DNA of 29,574 bases from Acidobacteriota bacterium (GCA_003165615.1 PLWR01000634.1:3928-33501), one strand, 5' to 3'. Shown: positions 15,886 to 24,382, counted from the stretch's first letter. Made by a program: numbers and translations. Notes: generated from the letters alone by a model not told the origin.

Positions 15886-15914
15886 TTGACATGACCCGCA
15901 ATCAACGCAATACT
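15886..15914 (+). promoter_or_regulatory. Sigma-70-type promoter for the cupin gene
   Basis: A perfect TTGACA (15886-15891) is followed after 17 bases by AATACT (15909-15914), matching four of six -10 positions. Transcription would begin near 15921, about 47 bases before the cupin start codon. The arrangement resembles the aldA promoter (TTGACA, 17-base spacer). Confidence 0.45.
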
Positions 15915-15967
15915 TCTCAACCTGCGCGGGCAGGAAAAACGTCGCGGCACGAAAAGGAGAGCAAACG

Positions 15968-16405
15968 ATGAGATTTTCACTTCTAGCTTTGGCGTCAATG
16001 TTGACCGCTGTGCTGTTGATGGGCGGCGACGGGGGACCTTCGGTTACGTATGTCAGCCACGAAAAGGTGGCGGCCGCGTTGGCCAATGGCGGCTCTTTGG
16101 CTACGGGCTCAGATTATATCGTCATCGGCCTGCACCGCTCGGCATCCGGCAACGCCGAGCTTCATGAGAAGCAGACCGACGTCTACTACGTGGCCGACGG
16201 CGAAGCGACCTTCGTCACCGGAGGCGAGCTGATCGGGAACAAATTGGTTTCGCCCGGCCAGCGGCAGGGAACAGGGATTCAGGGCGGGGAAGTCCATCAT
16301 CTGACGAAGGGTGACGTGATCGTGATTCCCGCCGGGGTTCCGCATTGGCTCAAGGATGTTCCGCACTCGATCAGTTACCTCTTGGTGAAGGTCGTGAAAC
16401 CGTAG
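15968..16405 (+). CDS. Secreted single-domain cupin protein
   Basis: The 145-residue protein starts with a signal peptide (LLALASMLTAVLLMGG) and contains one cupin barrel. The first cupin motif is partial: His66 in ELHEKQTDVYYVADGEATF, with Lys where a second His or Glu is often found. The second motif is GDVIVIPAGVPHWLKD with His126. Cupins of this size may bind a metal and a small ligand or act as isomerases or dioxygenases, so no specific reaction can be assigned. The start follows a good AAAGGAGA ribosome site and the promoter at 15886. It appears to be a single-gene unit; the diguanylate cyclase begins 233 bases later. Confidence 0.8.
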   Translation: MRFSLLALASMLTAVLLMGGDGGPSVTYVSHEKVAAALANGGSLATGSDYIVIGLHRSASGNAELHEKQTDVYYVADGEATFVTGGELIGNKLVSPGQRQGTGIQGGEVHHLTKGDVIVIPAGVPHWLKDVPHSISYLLVKVVKP

Positions 16406-16451
16406 GCGGCGGGGAACAATTCGATAGCTCGTTCGTGGCCCGGCGGGGTTA

Positions 16452-16494
16452 CAAAAGCAAGTCAAAAGTCAAAGTGCAAAAGGCAAAAGTGAAA
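16452..16494. repeat. Purine-rich word-repeat (AGTCAAAGTGCAAAAGGC family)
   Basis: The stretch repeats GTCAAAAG, GTGCAAAAGG and CAAAAGTGAAAG, the same words as at 11671-11747. It follows the cupin stop codon. Confidence 0.55.
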
Positions 16495-16508
16495 GCCCGC
16501 GGAGATTA

Positions 16509-16530
16509 CCTTGGCCAATATGGGCCAAGG
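16509..16530. terminator. Hairpin downstream of the cupin gene
   Basis: A perfect 8-base stem, CCTTGGCC (16509-16516) and GGCCAAGG (16523-16530), closes the loop AATATG. No U-tract follows, so it may be a weak terminator or just another dispersed palindrome. Confidence 0.4.
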
Positions 16531-16638
16531 CGGTGCCCCTACGAGAGTTGTTTTCTTGAATTGACGAGGTTCGCAAATCGCGCTATTTTGCTATACAGCA
16601 TTAACTAGACGATTCTGGCAGCCCCTCAAACTGCGCCT

Positions 16639-18429
16639 ATGGCGTTCACGATCCGCAACCTGAAAATTCGCGACCAGATCCTGCTGGTAACCCTTCCCCC
16701 TCTATTTGTCTTGATTTGCGCGGTGGCGCTCTTCTTCTATGCTTACTGGAGCGCCATCAACACGGAGCGAGCGGCGATAAGGACCAAGGAGAGCGTGGTC
16801 CGGGGTGAGTCCTTCCTGCGGCACACCACAGAAGCCACCATGGCCGTCCGAGGGTATGTTTTCAACCACCAAAAGGACATGCTAGCCCCTTACGATAAGG
16901 CGGTGATGGAAGGCCTGGCCGATATCATTGCGTTGAATGACCTGGAATCGGCCGACCCCAGCCGGCTACAAGAAGTCATGCGAATCCGGGCGGAATTCGA
17001 TCAGCTACAAAAGGAATGTGCTTTGCCCGCGATTGAGAAAGTACGCTCGGGTGGGGATTTCGATGTTGCCGCCACCTTGTCGGATGGCCAGGATCGAATG
17101 GTCGCGATCCGTTCGCAGGTATTGAAGCTGCGGGGAGAAGATGAGGGGCATAATGCGAACGAGATGTTGGGCGCGGAGAAGGTGATTCGGCGCATGCTGG
17201 TGGTGGGCGTGGGCCTGGCGGTGCTTCTGGCCGGTATCCTGGTTTTCTTGACGGGAGTGGTGACCCGGCTGATTGTGGCTCCGGTATTGCAGCTTATCCG
17301 CGCTTCCGAACAGGTGGCGGGCGGAGATTTTGCGCCCCTTCTGCCCCCCATGGTCGACAACGAGTTTGGCGTATTGTCCCGCAGCTTTTCCCAGATGACC
17401 ACCGCCCTGCGGCGCGAACGCGAGGAAATTGCCTCCTTGAACCGTTTTTCCGAGGCGGTCACCCAGTGCACCTCGGAAGCTGAGGTTTATGACCTGCTGC
17501 TGCATTCCCTGAAGGAGCGGTTCCAACCGCGGCAAGTCATCATTTTCCAACTAAACCAAGCCGAGAACTATTTGGAGGCGGCGGCCACCCTGCTGCCCCT
17601 TCCCAAGGAGGTCGAAGCGTGGCCGGTGATCGAAGAGCCGCACAATTGCAAGGCGGTGCGCACCGGGCGCTCCTTTGTGGTAAACGATGTGCGCGTTGAG
17701 CCCCTTTGCCCCTCCAAATTCGTAATGCCTTCGGAAGGAAGCTACTATTGCGGACCCTTAATCGCCGGCGGCATCATTATCGGCTCCGTCCGCATGGAGG
17801 CGGCCAAGGATTTGTGGACTCCGGACCGCCTGCGATTGCTGGAAAGTTATCTGAACGGCGCGGCCTCCGCCCTTTCCAACCTGCGCCTGCTTGACCGGAT
17901 GAAGCAACAGGCCAACATTGACATGCTTACCGGGCTCTACAACCGGCGCTTTGTGGAGGATTACGCCCGCAAGCTGCTTGCTATCGCCCGGCGGCGCATG
18001 CAGCCCGTGGGAGTGATCATGCTCGACTTGGACCACTTCAAAAGCTTCAACGACGTGTACGGACACGAAGTGGGTGATCGCATTCTGCGCCAGTTTGCCA
18101 AGACGGTTACCGCGTCCATGCGCGAAACCAATCTTGCCGCCCGCTACGGGGGGGAGGAATTTGTGGTAATCCTTCCCGACACGAGCACAAAATCTTGTCT
18201 CTTGGTGGCGGAGCGCATTCGCAAAGCTGTGGCCGCGATGGTGGTGCCTTCCAATACGGAAAAACCCCTGCCCCAGCTCACCGTGAGCATAGGAATTGCA
18301 GCATTTCCGGAACATGGCGAGACGCTGGAGGAGATTATTCAGGCTTCCGATAAGGCTCTGTACGAATCGAAGCGCGGCGGGCGCAATCGCGTTACGGCCG
18401 CACCGGCACGGGAAGCGGCGGCGGGATAA
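16639..18429 (+). CDS. Membrane-bound diguanylate cyclase (CHASE3-like, HAMP, GAF, GGDEF)
   Basis: The 596-residue protein has a transmembrane helix at about 14-37, a periplasmic helical region resembling CHASE3 (about 40-180), a second helix (186-210), a HAMP linker (about 210-262), a GAF-like domain (about 275-425) and a C-terminal GGDEF domain. The active-site signature is RYGGEEFVVILPD (GGEEF at 504-508), preceded by MLTGLYNRR and DLDHFKSFNDVYGHEVGD, all conserved in active cyclases that make cyclic di-GMP from two GTP. The inhibitory I-site, normally RxxD, reads Arg495-Glu-Thr-Asn498, so product feedback may be weak. The signal sensed is unknown. ATG 16639 lacks a clear Shine-Dalgarno sequence, so the exact start is uncertain. 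Confidence 0.88.
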   Translation: MAFTIRNLKIRDQILLVTLPPLFVLICAVALFFYAYWSAINTERAAIRTKESVVRGESFLRHTTEATMAVRGYVFNHQKDMLAPYDKAVMEGLADIIALNDLESADPSRLQEVMRIRAEFDQLQKECALPAIEKVRSGGDFDVAATLSDGQDRMVAIRSQVLKLRGEDEGHNANEMLGAEKVIRRMLVVGVGLAVLLAGILVFLTGVVTRLIVAPVLQLIRASEQVAGGDFAPLLPPMVDNEFGVLSRSFSQMTTALRREREEIASLNRFSEAVTQCTSEAEVYDLLLHSLKERFQPRQVIIFQLNQAENYLEAAATLLPLPKEVEAWPVIEEPHNCKAVRTGRSFVVNDVRVEPLCPSKFVMPSEGSYYCGPLIAGGIIIGSVRMEAAKDLWTPDRLRLLESYLNGAASALSNLRLLDRMKQQANIDMLTGLYNRRFVEDYARKLLAIARRRMQPVGVIMLDLDHFKSFNDVYGHEVGDRILRQFAKTVTASMRETNLAARYGGEEFVVILPDTSTKSCLLVAERIRKAVAAMVVPSNTEKPLPQLTVSIGIAAFPEHGETLEEIIQASDKALYESKRGGRNRVTAAPAREAAAG

Positions 18430-18592
18430 GTTCGCATAACACCTGACTCTTGACCATTGCCCAGTGACGCTGCCGCCCCTACAACCGGAACCTTCCCCGA
18501 AAGAAGGGCCTGAGCTGTGCTATCATCTTTCCTCAGGGGGCGCTTCTCCTGCGGCGAATTTGGAGTGAGAGAACGACCAAGATCCTGAGCAA

Positions 18593-19303
18593 ATGGCACA
18601 GAGCGTGCCCAGACTCCCGTCGCGAGGATTACTGCAAAAAAACATGGCAAAATATTCTCGAGGTTTGCTGGCCCGCGCCAAGAAAATCAAGTTGCTGCTG
18701 ATGGATGTGGACGGGGTCTTGACCGACGGGAAATTCTATTACGTGCCCCGTCCCGGCAGCGGTTTGCTTGAAACCAAAGGCTTCGATTCCCGCGACGGTC
18801 TGGGCCTCCGCCTGGCTCACCACTACGGCCTCAAGACCGGCATCATTACCGGACGCAGTTCGGCCGTCATCGAATTCCGCGTCAGGGACCTGGGCATCCA
18901 ATTCCTTCAGCAAAATGCCCTGGAAAAAATCGAACCCTACCATAGGATTTGCAACGCCGCCCAGGTGGAGGACTCCGAAGTCTGCTATGTCGGCGACGAC
19001 CTTACGGATCTGCCTTTGCTCAGGCGCGTGGGCTTGGGCGTGTGCGTTGCCAACGCCCACGATGTTGTACGTAAATACTCCCATTTTTGCACGCGCAACG
19101 TGGGCGGCAGCGGCGCCGTGCGGGAAGCCATTGAACTGATCCTGACGGCACAAGGGAAGTGGGACGCTATCGTGAAATCCTACTTGCAAGGTGACCGCGG
19201 CATAAACCTGAACAAGCCCGATGAAACCGACCGGCCATATCCTCTGCGCCCCCCAAGCCCGCGGCAGGGCAAGCCTCGGGGGGGACCTTTCGGATCCCTT
19301 TGA
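18593..19303 (+). CDS. kdsC: KdsC-type HAD phosphatase (3-deoxy-manno-octulosonate-8-phosphatase)
   Basis: The HAD core is complete: LLLMDVDGVLTDGKFYY with nucleophile Asp38 and Asp40, GIITGRSS, and CYVGDDLTDLPLLRRVGL for magnesium binding. The spacing and the KGFDSRDGLGLRLA and GGSGAVREAIELIL segments match KdsC, which removes phosphate from Kdo-8-phosphate in LPS inner-core synthesis. It is cytosolic. The family is usually about 170-190 residues; this frame gives 236. An internal ATG at 18644 would give 219 and fits the family N-terminus as well; neither start has a clear ribosome site. About 20 residues at the C-terminus (from RPYPLRPPSPRQ) are encoded by a dispersed repeat and look like a late extension. 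The 163-base gap before it shows nothing identifiable. Confidence 0.82.
   Translation: MAQSVPRLPSRGLLQKNMAKYSRGLLARAKKIKLLLMDVDGVLTDGKFYYVPRPGSGLLETKGFDSRDGLGLRLAHHYGLKTGIITGRSSAVIEFRVRDLGIQFLQQNALEKIEPYHRICNAAQVEDSEVCYVGDDLTDLPLLRRVGLGVCVANAHDVVRKYSHFCTRNVGGSGAVREAIELILTAQGKWDAIVKSYLQGDRGINLNKPDETDRPYPLRPPSPRQGKPRGGPFGSL
19249..19283. repeat. Repeat element at the 3' end of the kdsC-like gene
   Basis: A C-run (19249-19254) and a G-run (19277-19283) flank GCGGCAGGGCAAGCC, the same core as in the inverted repeat at 15661-15796. The element lies inside the last codons of the reading frame. Confidence 0.45.
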
Positions 19304-19395
19304 GTGATTTGTTGGATGTTCCTGCCTTGGGAAAACCGCCCTGCCGGGCCTGTTTGCTCTGCATTCTTGCTTTTGCGGCTCCGCGCCGCGCGGTC

Positions 19396-21399
19396 CTACC
19401 ACCCGCCGCCCCCGCCTCCACCACCGCCTCCACCGGACGACCCACCACTGCTGCCCGAGCTCGAACCCGGAGCGGTAGTTGATGAAGATATGGCGCTGGA
19501 AAAAGTGGTCCCCAGCGAGGTTACAAACTGCGAGGCGGTAACGGGGTTCCAGTTGGGGCCGGAATACCAATCGGGCGAGTAATTGACGCCCCCCCCGCGC
19601 GCCGTTTGCGCCAATGCAGAAGCGAACTTTTCTCCCCACACTTTTTCCACATTAAAGGCGATGGCATAGGGGAGAAGCTTCTCGAACAGATCGGGCGTGC
19701 TCTTCAGGGAAGTACGCATGTCCCGCCGGTCCTGCCCGGTGGTGGTCAGGAACATGCGGAAGCCCTCGATTTGGTCCATGAGGGCGCGGCCTGACATGGT
19801 CGGCGCCTTCAGGAGAATGTGAAAGAGGTAATTGATCGCCACCAAAAGGACCATGACGACCAGCGTCCCGGTGGAAGCTGCCCACGCCAGCATGCCCAGT
19901 CCTGCCGCCTCGCCAAGGAGGAAGGGAATGCAGACCACGGTCATCACGATGGCCTGCATGCGCGCGGTGGCGGGATGATGCGGGTCGGATAGGGCATTCC
20001 TCCACGCGGCAATGGCGAGCCTTCCCAAAAGCAGGCAAGCCAGACTCCACAGCAGGAGCCAGATGGTTATGAAGAGCACCAGGAGTCTTTCCGCACCCTG
20101 AATGGCGTATCCGCAACGAATGACCGTGGCCATGGAAATCAACAAGCCGGGAATCAAGTAGCGGCTGTTGGTCAGGAAATAGACCTTTTCCAGCTTGGAC
20201 CGCAAATTCTGATGAAGCGCTTCCACCGCGCCGCCGATGATGGCATGATTGGCGGGCTCCAGACGAATCGTTTCCGTCGAGGCAAAGACCTTTTCGAACA
20301 CGAGCTTTTCATCTGATGTGATTTCCGCGGGGGAAGCGATTCCAAACCCAGACTGCGCGCGGGTGGTTTGCGAGCCGGACTTCACCCGACCGAGAATGTA
20401 AGAGCCGGTTGCGTCTTCCAAAATGGCCAACTTTTTTTTCACCGCCAAGTCCACCAGATTCGCTACCAGAGTCTTCTGGTCAAAGGCCATTCGCCAGATG
20501 TAGCGCAGCGCTGCCGGGGAGAATCCGCGGGGTGGTTCCGAGATTGGCGCGATATCGCCCCTGCCAGGTCCCCGCCCCACCATGACCCACGCCGCGGCGT
20601 AATAAAGCAGGACCAGTACGATCCCCAGGATACCGATCAAACTGGATTGATTGTCCTCCAGGAAGTACTGGTGCCTTTGCTCGTCGGTGGGTGGGCTCAC
20701 AAATCCCTTGGGCCAGCGGGTCACCACGGTGAGGCCCTCATTAGGTGCGAGGGCGCGAGTCATGCGGAACGTGGCGTTGCTCTGGCTATCCACGGACGCG
20801 GTGTAGTCTGATCCCACTGAACCCTGCCGGCCCGTATAGCCATCTATAATGATGGCTTCCTGGGCGATTCCCTTGGGCAGATGGACAATGGCCGAGGCTG
20901 TCTGAATGGGGAATGCCCACCCGTTGCCCGTTACGTTCCAATAAAGTTCATCGTGGTCGCCAAAGAATCCGATTTCGCGATCGACGGCGTAAGTAAGTTC
21001 ATAGGTGTGCTCTCCGGGCGGAACTGATTCGTTGCTTTTGCCCATATAAATCCGCAGGCCATTGGAGAGCCTTCGCAGGTGAAAGTCATCGGGCTGGTCG
21101 TCCCGCTCCAGGGAGACAACCTCAAAATGGATAATGTAGGGATTGCCAAAGCGGTCGTTGTATTGGGTGGGGAAGTCCCGGTAAATACCATGCTTGATTT
21201 GCCTGCCCATGGCATAGACCTTAAGGGTCTCACGCACCAGAAGTGTGCCGTCCGGATTGACGGTAATGTCGCTGTCAAAGGAGAGGATCTGCTCGCTGCT
21301 CGGCGCCGGGGCGGATTCCTGCGCGCGTAGGTCTGCGAAGGAACTCCAGATGCGCAAGGCAAAGAGTGCGACGATCAGAAGCGAGAGTCGTTTGAACAT
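19396..21399 (-). CDS. DUF2207-family membrane protein with glycine-rich tail
   Basis: The 667-residue protein starts with a signal sequence (FKRLSLLIVALFALRIW). A large extracytoplasmic domain follows with the DUF2207 features ITVNPDGTLLVRETL, KHGIYRDFPTQY and YELTYAVDREIGFFGDHDEL. Further on are several membrane helices (SLIGILGIVLVLLYYAAAWV and two hydrophobic blocks around residues 430-540), a cytoplasmic stretch, and a C-terminal run of Ser and 11 consecutive Gly closed by Trp, as is usual in this family. The molecular function is not known. ATG 21399 precedes the signal sequence and has a G-rich AGGTGGGG site upstream. A longer start at 21438 overlaps the stop codon of the SDR gene (ATGA) and would imply translational coupling. 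Confidence 0.83.
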   Translation of the reverse strand: MFKRLSLLIVALFALRIWSSFADLRAQESAPAPSSEQILSFDSDITVNPDGTLLVRETLKVYAMGRQIKHGIYRDFPTQYNDRFGNPYIIHFEVVSLERDDQPDDFHLRRLSNGLRIYMGKSNESVPPGEHTYELTYAVDREIGFFGDHDELYWNVTGNGWAFPIQTASAIVHLPKGIAQEAIIIDGYTGRQGSVGSDYTASVDSQSNATFRMTRALAPNEGLTVVTRWPKGFVSPPTDEQRHQYFLEDNQSSLIGILGIVLVLLYYAAAWVMVGRGPGRGDIAPISEPPRGFSPAALRYIWRMAFDQKTLVANLVDLAVKKKLAILEDATGSYILGRVKSGSQTTRAQSGFGIASPAEITSDEKLVFEKVFASTETIRLEPANHAIIGGAVEALHQNLRSKLEKVYFLTNSRYLIPGLLISMATVIRCGYAIQGAERLLVLFITIWLLLWSLACLLLGRLAIAAWRNALSDPHHPATARMQAIVMTVVCIPFLLGEAAGLGMLAWAASTGTLVVMVLLVAINYLFHILLKAPTMSGRALMDQIEGFRMFLTTTGQDRRDMRTSLKSTPDLFEKLLPYAIAFNVEKVWGEKFASALAQTARGGGVNYSPDWYSGPNWNPVTASQFVTSLGTTFSSAISSSTTAPGSSSGSSGGSSGGGGGGGGGGGW

Positions 21400-21434
21400 A
21401 TCAGCCCCACCTATGATCCGCAGGGATATTTCAT

Positions 21435-21887
21435 TCATTTGCCGGCATTCGGCATCTTCGGTTTAAACATATCCCCGGCCATTCGAGCCGCCAGCCGCCG
21501 CGGCGCCAGCCGCTGCGCGAAGATCATCAGCCGGTTGAGGAACCGTGTGACGACCAGGCTGCGGCCACGTTCAAAGGCGCGCAAGCCCACCTCCACCACC
21601 GCCACAATCCCACGGTCATTGAGGGTTGCGGCAAGGCGCTGGGCAGCGCCCTCCTCACTAAGGTCCTGACAAACGATTTCGATGCGTAGGGAATGCTTTG
21701 CCGCGATCTCGCTCTTAATCGAGTCGAGCTTATCTTTTGACCGTGCCACCAGAACCAGGTGCCTGCCGCGTGCCGCGAGCGCCCGCGCAAAACAAGCGCC
21801 AATGCCGCCGGAAGCGCCGGTGATCAACGCGAAGGTGTCTTTTGCCATGGTGGCGGTTTTGCTGTTTTCGCTCCCGGGATCGGGCAT
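21435..21887 (-). pseudogene. Short-chain dehydrogenase (SDR) with its catalytic centre deleted in frame
   Basis: The 150-residue frame has the SDR cofactor motif TGASGGIG (residues 23-30) and the first Rossmann strands (HLVLVARS, EIVCQDLS). At residues 91-97 (DRGIVAV) it then passes directly into what is normally the C-terminal end of such enzymes (VEVGLRAFERGRSLVVTRF, NRLMIFAQRLAPRRL). The middle ~100 residues, with the NNAG strand and the catalytic Ser and YxxxK, are missing, while the frame is kept. A normal SDR of this type is about 260 residues. It cannot be an active oxidoreductase. The start is supported by GGGAGGA six bases before ATG 21887. It lies upstream of, and overlaps the longer start of, the DUF2207 gene. 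Confidence 0.8.
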
Positions 21888-21902
21888 TGCTAGTCCTCCC
21901 TC

Positions 21903-22012
21903 AGCCTTTCACTTTTGCCTTGCCCCATTTGCACCTTGACTTTCTTCTGTGGCCCCGCCACACGGGACAACAAGCTCTTAGTTTTGCGCTTTGCGTTTTG
22001 ATTTTTCTTTGC
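21903..22012. repeat. Pyrimidine-rich word-repeat (inverse of the CAAAAGGCAAAAG family)
   Basis: CACTTTTGCCTTGCC, TTGCACCTTGACTTT and TTTTGCGCTTTGCGTTTTGA repeat, in the reverse orientation, the words found at 11671-11747 and 16452-16494. The stretch fills the gap between the SDR remnant and the PfkB gene. Confidence 0.5.
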
Positions 22013-22032
22013 AATTCCGCCACGAAGGATCG

Positions 22033-22974
22033 TCACCTCACGTAAGCGGGATTCACATGCCGCCGTCCCGTGACCATCAGGTGTTCAGCCTCGGCACAGG
22101 ACTTAATTCCACCCCGCGCGCCGAGCACGGTACAGTTCAGCGCGGCCATGGCGTTGGAGAAGTCGAGCGCCCGCGCGATGTCCCAGCCGCTCAACACCGC
22201 ATAGGCAAAGGCGCCGTGGAATACGTCACCGGCGCCCGTGGTGTCCACCGTTTCCACAACGAATCCCGGCGAATAGAAGAATCGACCTCCATGGTAAACC
22301 AGAGCGCCGTCGCGGCCCAGCGTCATTCCCGGCGTGCGCACGCGGTATTCCCGCACCATGTTCTCCAGCACCTTGAAGGGGTCGGCGTGGCCAGTCACGA
22401 CGGGTAGAAATTGCGTCGAGGCGATCAGGAAGTCAATATAGGGGAAAAGTTTCTCCACGTTTTTGTAAACGGTGTCGAGGTCCGCCATCACCGGGATGCG
22501 CGCGCGGTGCGCCAATCGCGCCGCCACCAGCGCCGCGTCCACGTCACAGCCATCCAAATGCAGCAGGCGCGCCGAGGTAATCGCCGTGGGCTTCAGCTCC
22601 TTGGGATGAACCGCAAGCCGCGCATCCCGATCCCAGAAAACCGTACGCTCTCCCGTTGCCTGGTCGACGAGAATGTAACCGTATTGGTTGGATACGCCGC
22701 GCATCACCTGGGTGTCACTCAGGTCGAGCCCCTCGCGGCGGAGACTGGCCAGTTGCAATCGGCCGCCGGGGTCATCTCCTACTTTCCCGATATATCGAAC
22801 CTTCAAGCCCAGGCGACTGCACGTCACCAGCGCCGTCGCCATCTGCCCACCGGCCTGCATGGACGACGCCACCACGCGCTCCTTGCCGCCCAGGGCTGGA
22901 AACTCGCGAACCGTCATCACCGTGTCCGTGGCGTTCAAACCGATGCCTACGACATCAACTTTAGCCCGCGCCAA
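22033..22974 (-). CDS. PfkB-family (ribokinase-like) carbohydrate kinase
   Basis: The 313-residue protein has both PfkB signatures. The N-terminal glycine-rich region reads SSMQAGGQMATALVTCSRLG and leads to YIGKVGDDPGG. The C-terminal one is DTTGAGDVFHGAFAYAVLSG, with catalytic base Asp250. Family members phosphorylate a sugar or nucleoside with ATP in the cytosol; the exact sugar cannot be read from the sequence. The start is a TTG at 22974 with an ideal GGAGG five bases upstream, and no better ATG exists. It is divergent from the aldolase gene at 23561 and followed by the SDR remnant. A role with the aldolase in sugar-acid breakdown is possible but not shown. Confidence 0.87.
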   Translation of the reverse strand: MARAKVDVVGIGLNATDTVMTVREFPALGGKERVVASSMQAGGQMATALVTCSRLGLKVRYIGKVGDDPGGRLQLASLRREGLDLSDTQVMRGVSNQYGYILVDQATGERTVFWDRDARLAVHPKELKPTAITSARLLHLDGCDVDAALVAARLAHRARIPVMADLDTVYKNVEKLFPYIDFLIASTQFLPVVTGHADPFKVLENMVREYRVRTPGMTLGRDGALVYHGGRFFYSPGFVVETVDTTGAGDVFHGAFAYAVLSGWDIARALDFSNAMAALNCTVLGARGGIKSCAEAEHLMVTGRRHVNPAYVR

Positions 22975-23133
22975 TTAAACCTCCGGAATGCTGCGTGGCA
23001 GATACTCTATCACCGTTTTTGCACCTTTGTACTCAGCCGGACGCGGGTATCGGGCCATTGAGCCATCGGGTCATGGGATCATTGGTGATTTGCGGTGGGC
23101 AATTTGCGAACAGAAGAGTCCTTTGATTTTAGG

Positions 23134-23391
23134 ATGCCGATTTGGGACGATCTCTCTTTATTTTCAGGTACAACCCCGCCGCTAAGCGACACGGGCAGAG
23201 CATGTTGCCCAAAAGATGGCAAGGTGGTGAGATTGGGCGAATTAGGTCTCATACTTCGGAACGATCCCGCCGATTTCTTAGATGGGGGCTCGCCATGGTG
23301 GCCGCACGGCACACCTTCCCATATTGTTATCGACAGTTTCACGCCAGAGAATGAATCAATTTTGCGCGGCCGACGGTTTCAGTCCCATTGA
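23134..23391 (+). CDS. Small hypothetical protein (uncertain)
   Basis: An 85-codon frame from ATG 23134 encodes an acidic, Trp- and Pro-containing protein (begins MPIWDDLSLFSGT, later VVRLGELGLILRNDPADFL and GGSPWWPHGTPSH). Codon use is less GC-rich than in neighbouring genes, and no good ribosome site is seen (TTTTAGG only). I do not recognise the family. It lies alone in the 586-base gap between the divergent PfkB and aldolase genes. It may be a transferred small gene, the remnant of a larger one, or chance. The rest of the gap holds degenerate ATCGGGTCAT-type words near 23048-23090, similar to those after the aldolase (24383-24428). Confidence 0.3.
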   Translation: MPIWDDLSLFSGTTPPLSDTGRACCPKDGKVVRLGELGLILRNDPADFLDGGSPWWPHGTPSHIVIDSFTPENESILRGRRFQSH

Positions 23392-23560
23392 CCAGTGGAC
23401 CGATGCCGATTGATATTCCCATGGACGGGGGGGGAAGGGCTGGCTTAAACTTGAGGCCGTTTATGTATCCCGGCAGGGAACCTGTAGGCCGGGGTGGCGA
23501 GGCGCTGAGAAACAGTGCGTCGTGTCGTGAAATTATTTTAAACTCATAAGGAGATTTTCC

Positions 23561-24382
23561 ATGCCTACTGAAAACGCCGGGTCGCCCGGAGCCCTTGAAA
23601 ACCCCCTCAAGAAAATGCTTGCTGCGGGGGAATACGTGATTGGCACCACGGTCACGGTGGCAAGTGCTGAAACCGCTGCCCAACAGGCGGCCCTGGGGTT
23701 TGATTTTCTATGGATCGAGATGGAGCACAGTCCCATCACGCTCGAAACTTTGCGCAATATCGTTCTGGCCACGCGCGGTCTGAAAGCTGTGCCGATTACG
23801 CGGGTTCCCGTCAATGAGCTTTGGACCGCGAAGCGCGTGCTCGATGCGGGATCCCTCGGGGTCATTTTCCCGTTTTGCAGCACTCCGGAACTAGCGCAGC
23901 AGGCGGCGGCGGCGTGCAAATATCCACCGCAGGGGCGGCGCGGTTTCGGCGCGAGCCTGGCATCATTCCGCTGGCCGGCGCCGGAAGGTTACGCGACGTT
24001 CGCGGACAACAATGTGATCGTCGTGGTGATCATCGAAGAGGAGCGGGCACTGGAGCAGGTGGAGGCGATTGCGGCCACGCCCGGCATTGACGTCATCTTT
24101 GTGGGCACCAGCGATCTTTCTTTCTCGATGGGCCTGCGCGGGCAATCGGGTCATCCCCGGGTCCAGGAAGGCTTGAAGCGGGTCGCTGCGGCCTGCAAGG
24201 CGAATGGTAAATATGTTGGATTGCCGGTTAAAGACGCCGAGATGATTAAGAAGTACGTAGACTGGGGCTTCCAGTGGTTTCAGACCACGACCGAGCTGGG
24301 ACTGATGGCGCGCGGAGCTCAGCAGCTTCTCGATCCCCTGGGCCGGTCGGCAGAAGCGCTGCAGAAGGGGATGCTCTATTGA
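23561..24382 (+). CDS. HpcH/HpaI-family class II aldolase, candidate 2-keto-3-deoxy-L-rhamnonate aldolase
   Basis: The 273-residue protein is a pyruvate-type class II aldolase. The family residues are in place: His56 in WIEMEHSPIT, Arg81 in PITRVPVNE, the GSLGVIFPFCSTPEL block, and the metal ligands Glu159 (VVIIEEE) and Asp185 (VGTSDLSFSMG). Such enzymes are cytosolic and cleave 2-keto-3-deoxy or 4-hydroxy-2-oxo acids to pyruvate and an aldehyde; members include HpaI, GarL and the rhamnonate aldolase RhmA. Given AldA and RhaT nearby, cleavage of 2-keto-3-deoxy-L-rhamnonate to pyruvate and lactaldehyde is an attractive inference, but other substrates fit the sequence equally well. The start has AAGGAG with suitable spacing. 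Confidence 0.85.
   Translation: MPTENAGSPGALENPLKKMLAAGEYVIGTTVTVASAETAAQQAALGFDFLWIEMEHSPITLETLRNIVLATRGLKAVPITRVPVNELWTAKRVLDAGSLGVIFPFCSTPELAQQAAAACKYPPQGRRGFGASLASFRWPAPEGYATFADNNVIVVVIIEEERALEQVEAIAATPGIDVIFVGTSDLSFSMGLRGQSGHPRVQEGLKRVAAACKANGKYVGLPVKDAEMIKKYVDWGFQWFQTTTELGLMARGAQQLLDPLGRSAEALQKGMLY

Noticed and set aside
22411..23061. Plus-strand frame of 216 codons opposite the PfkB gene
   Set aside because: It is antisense to a well-supported PfkB kinase gene and has shadow-like composition.
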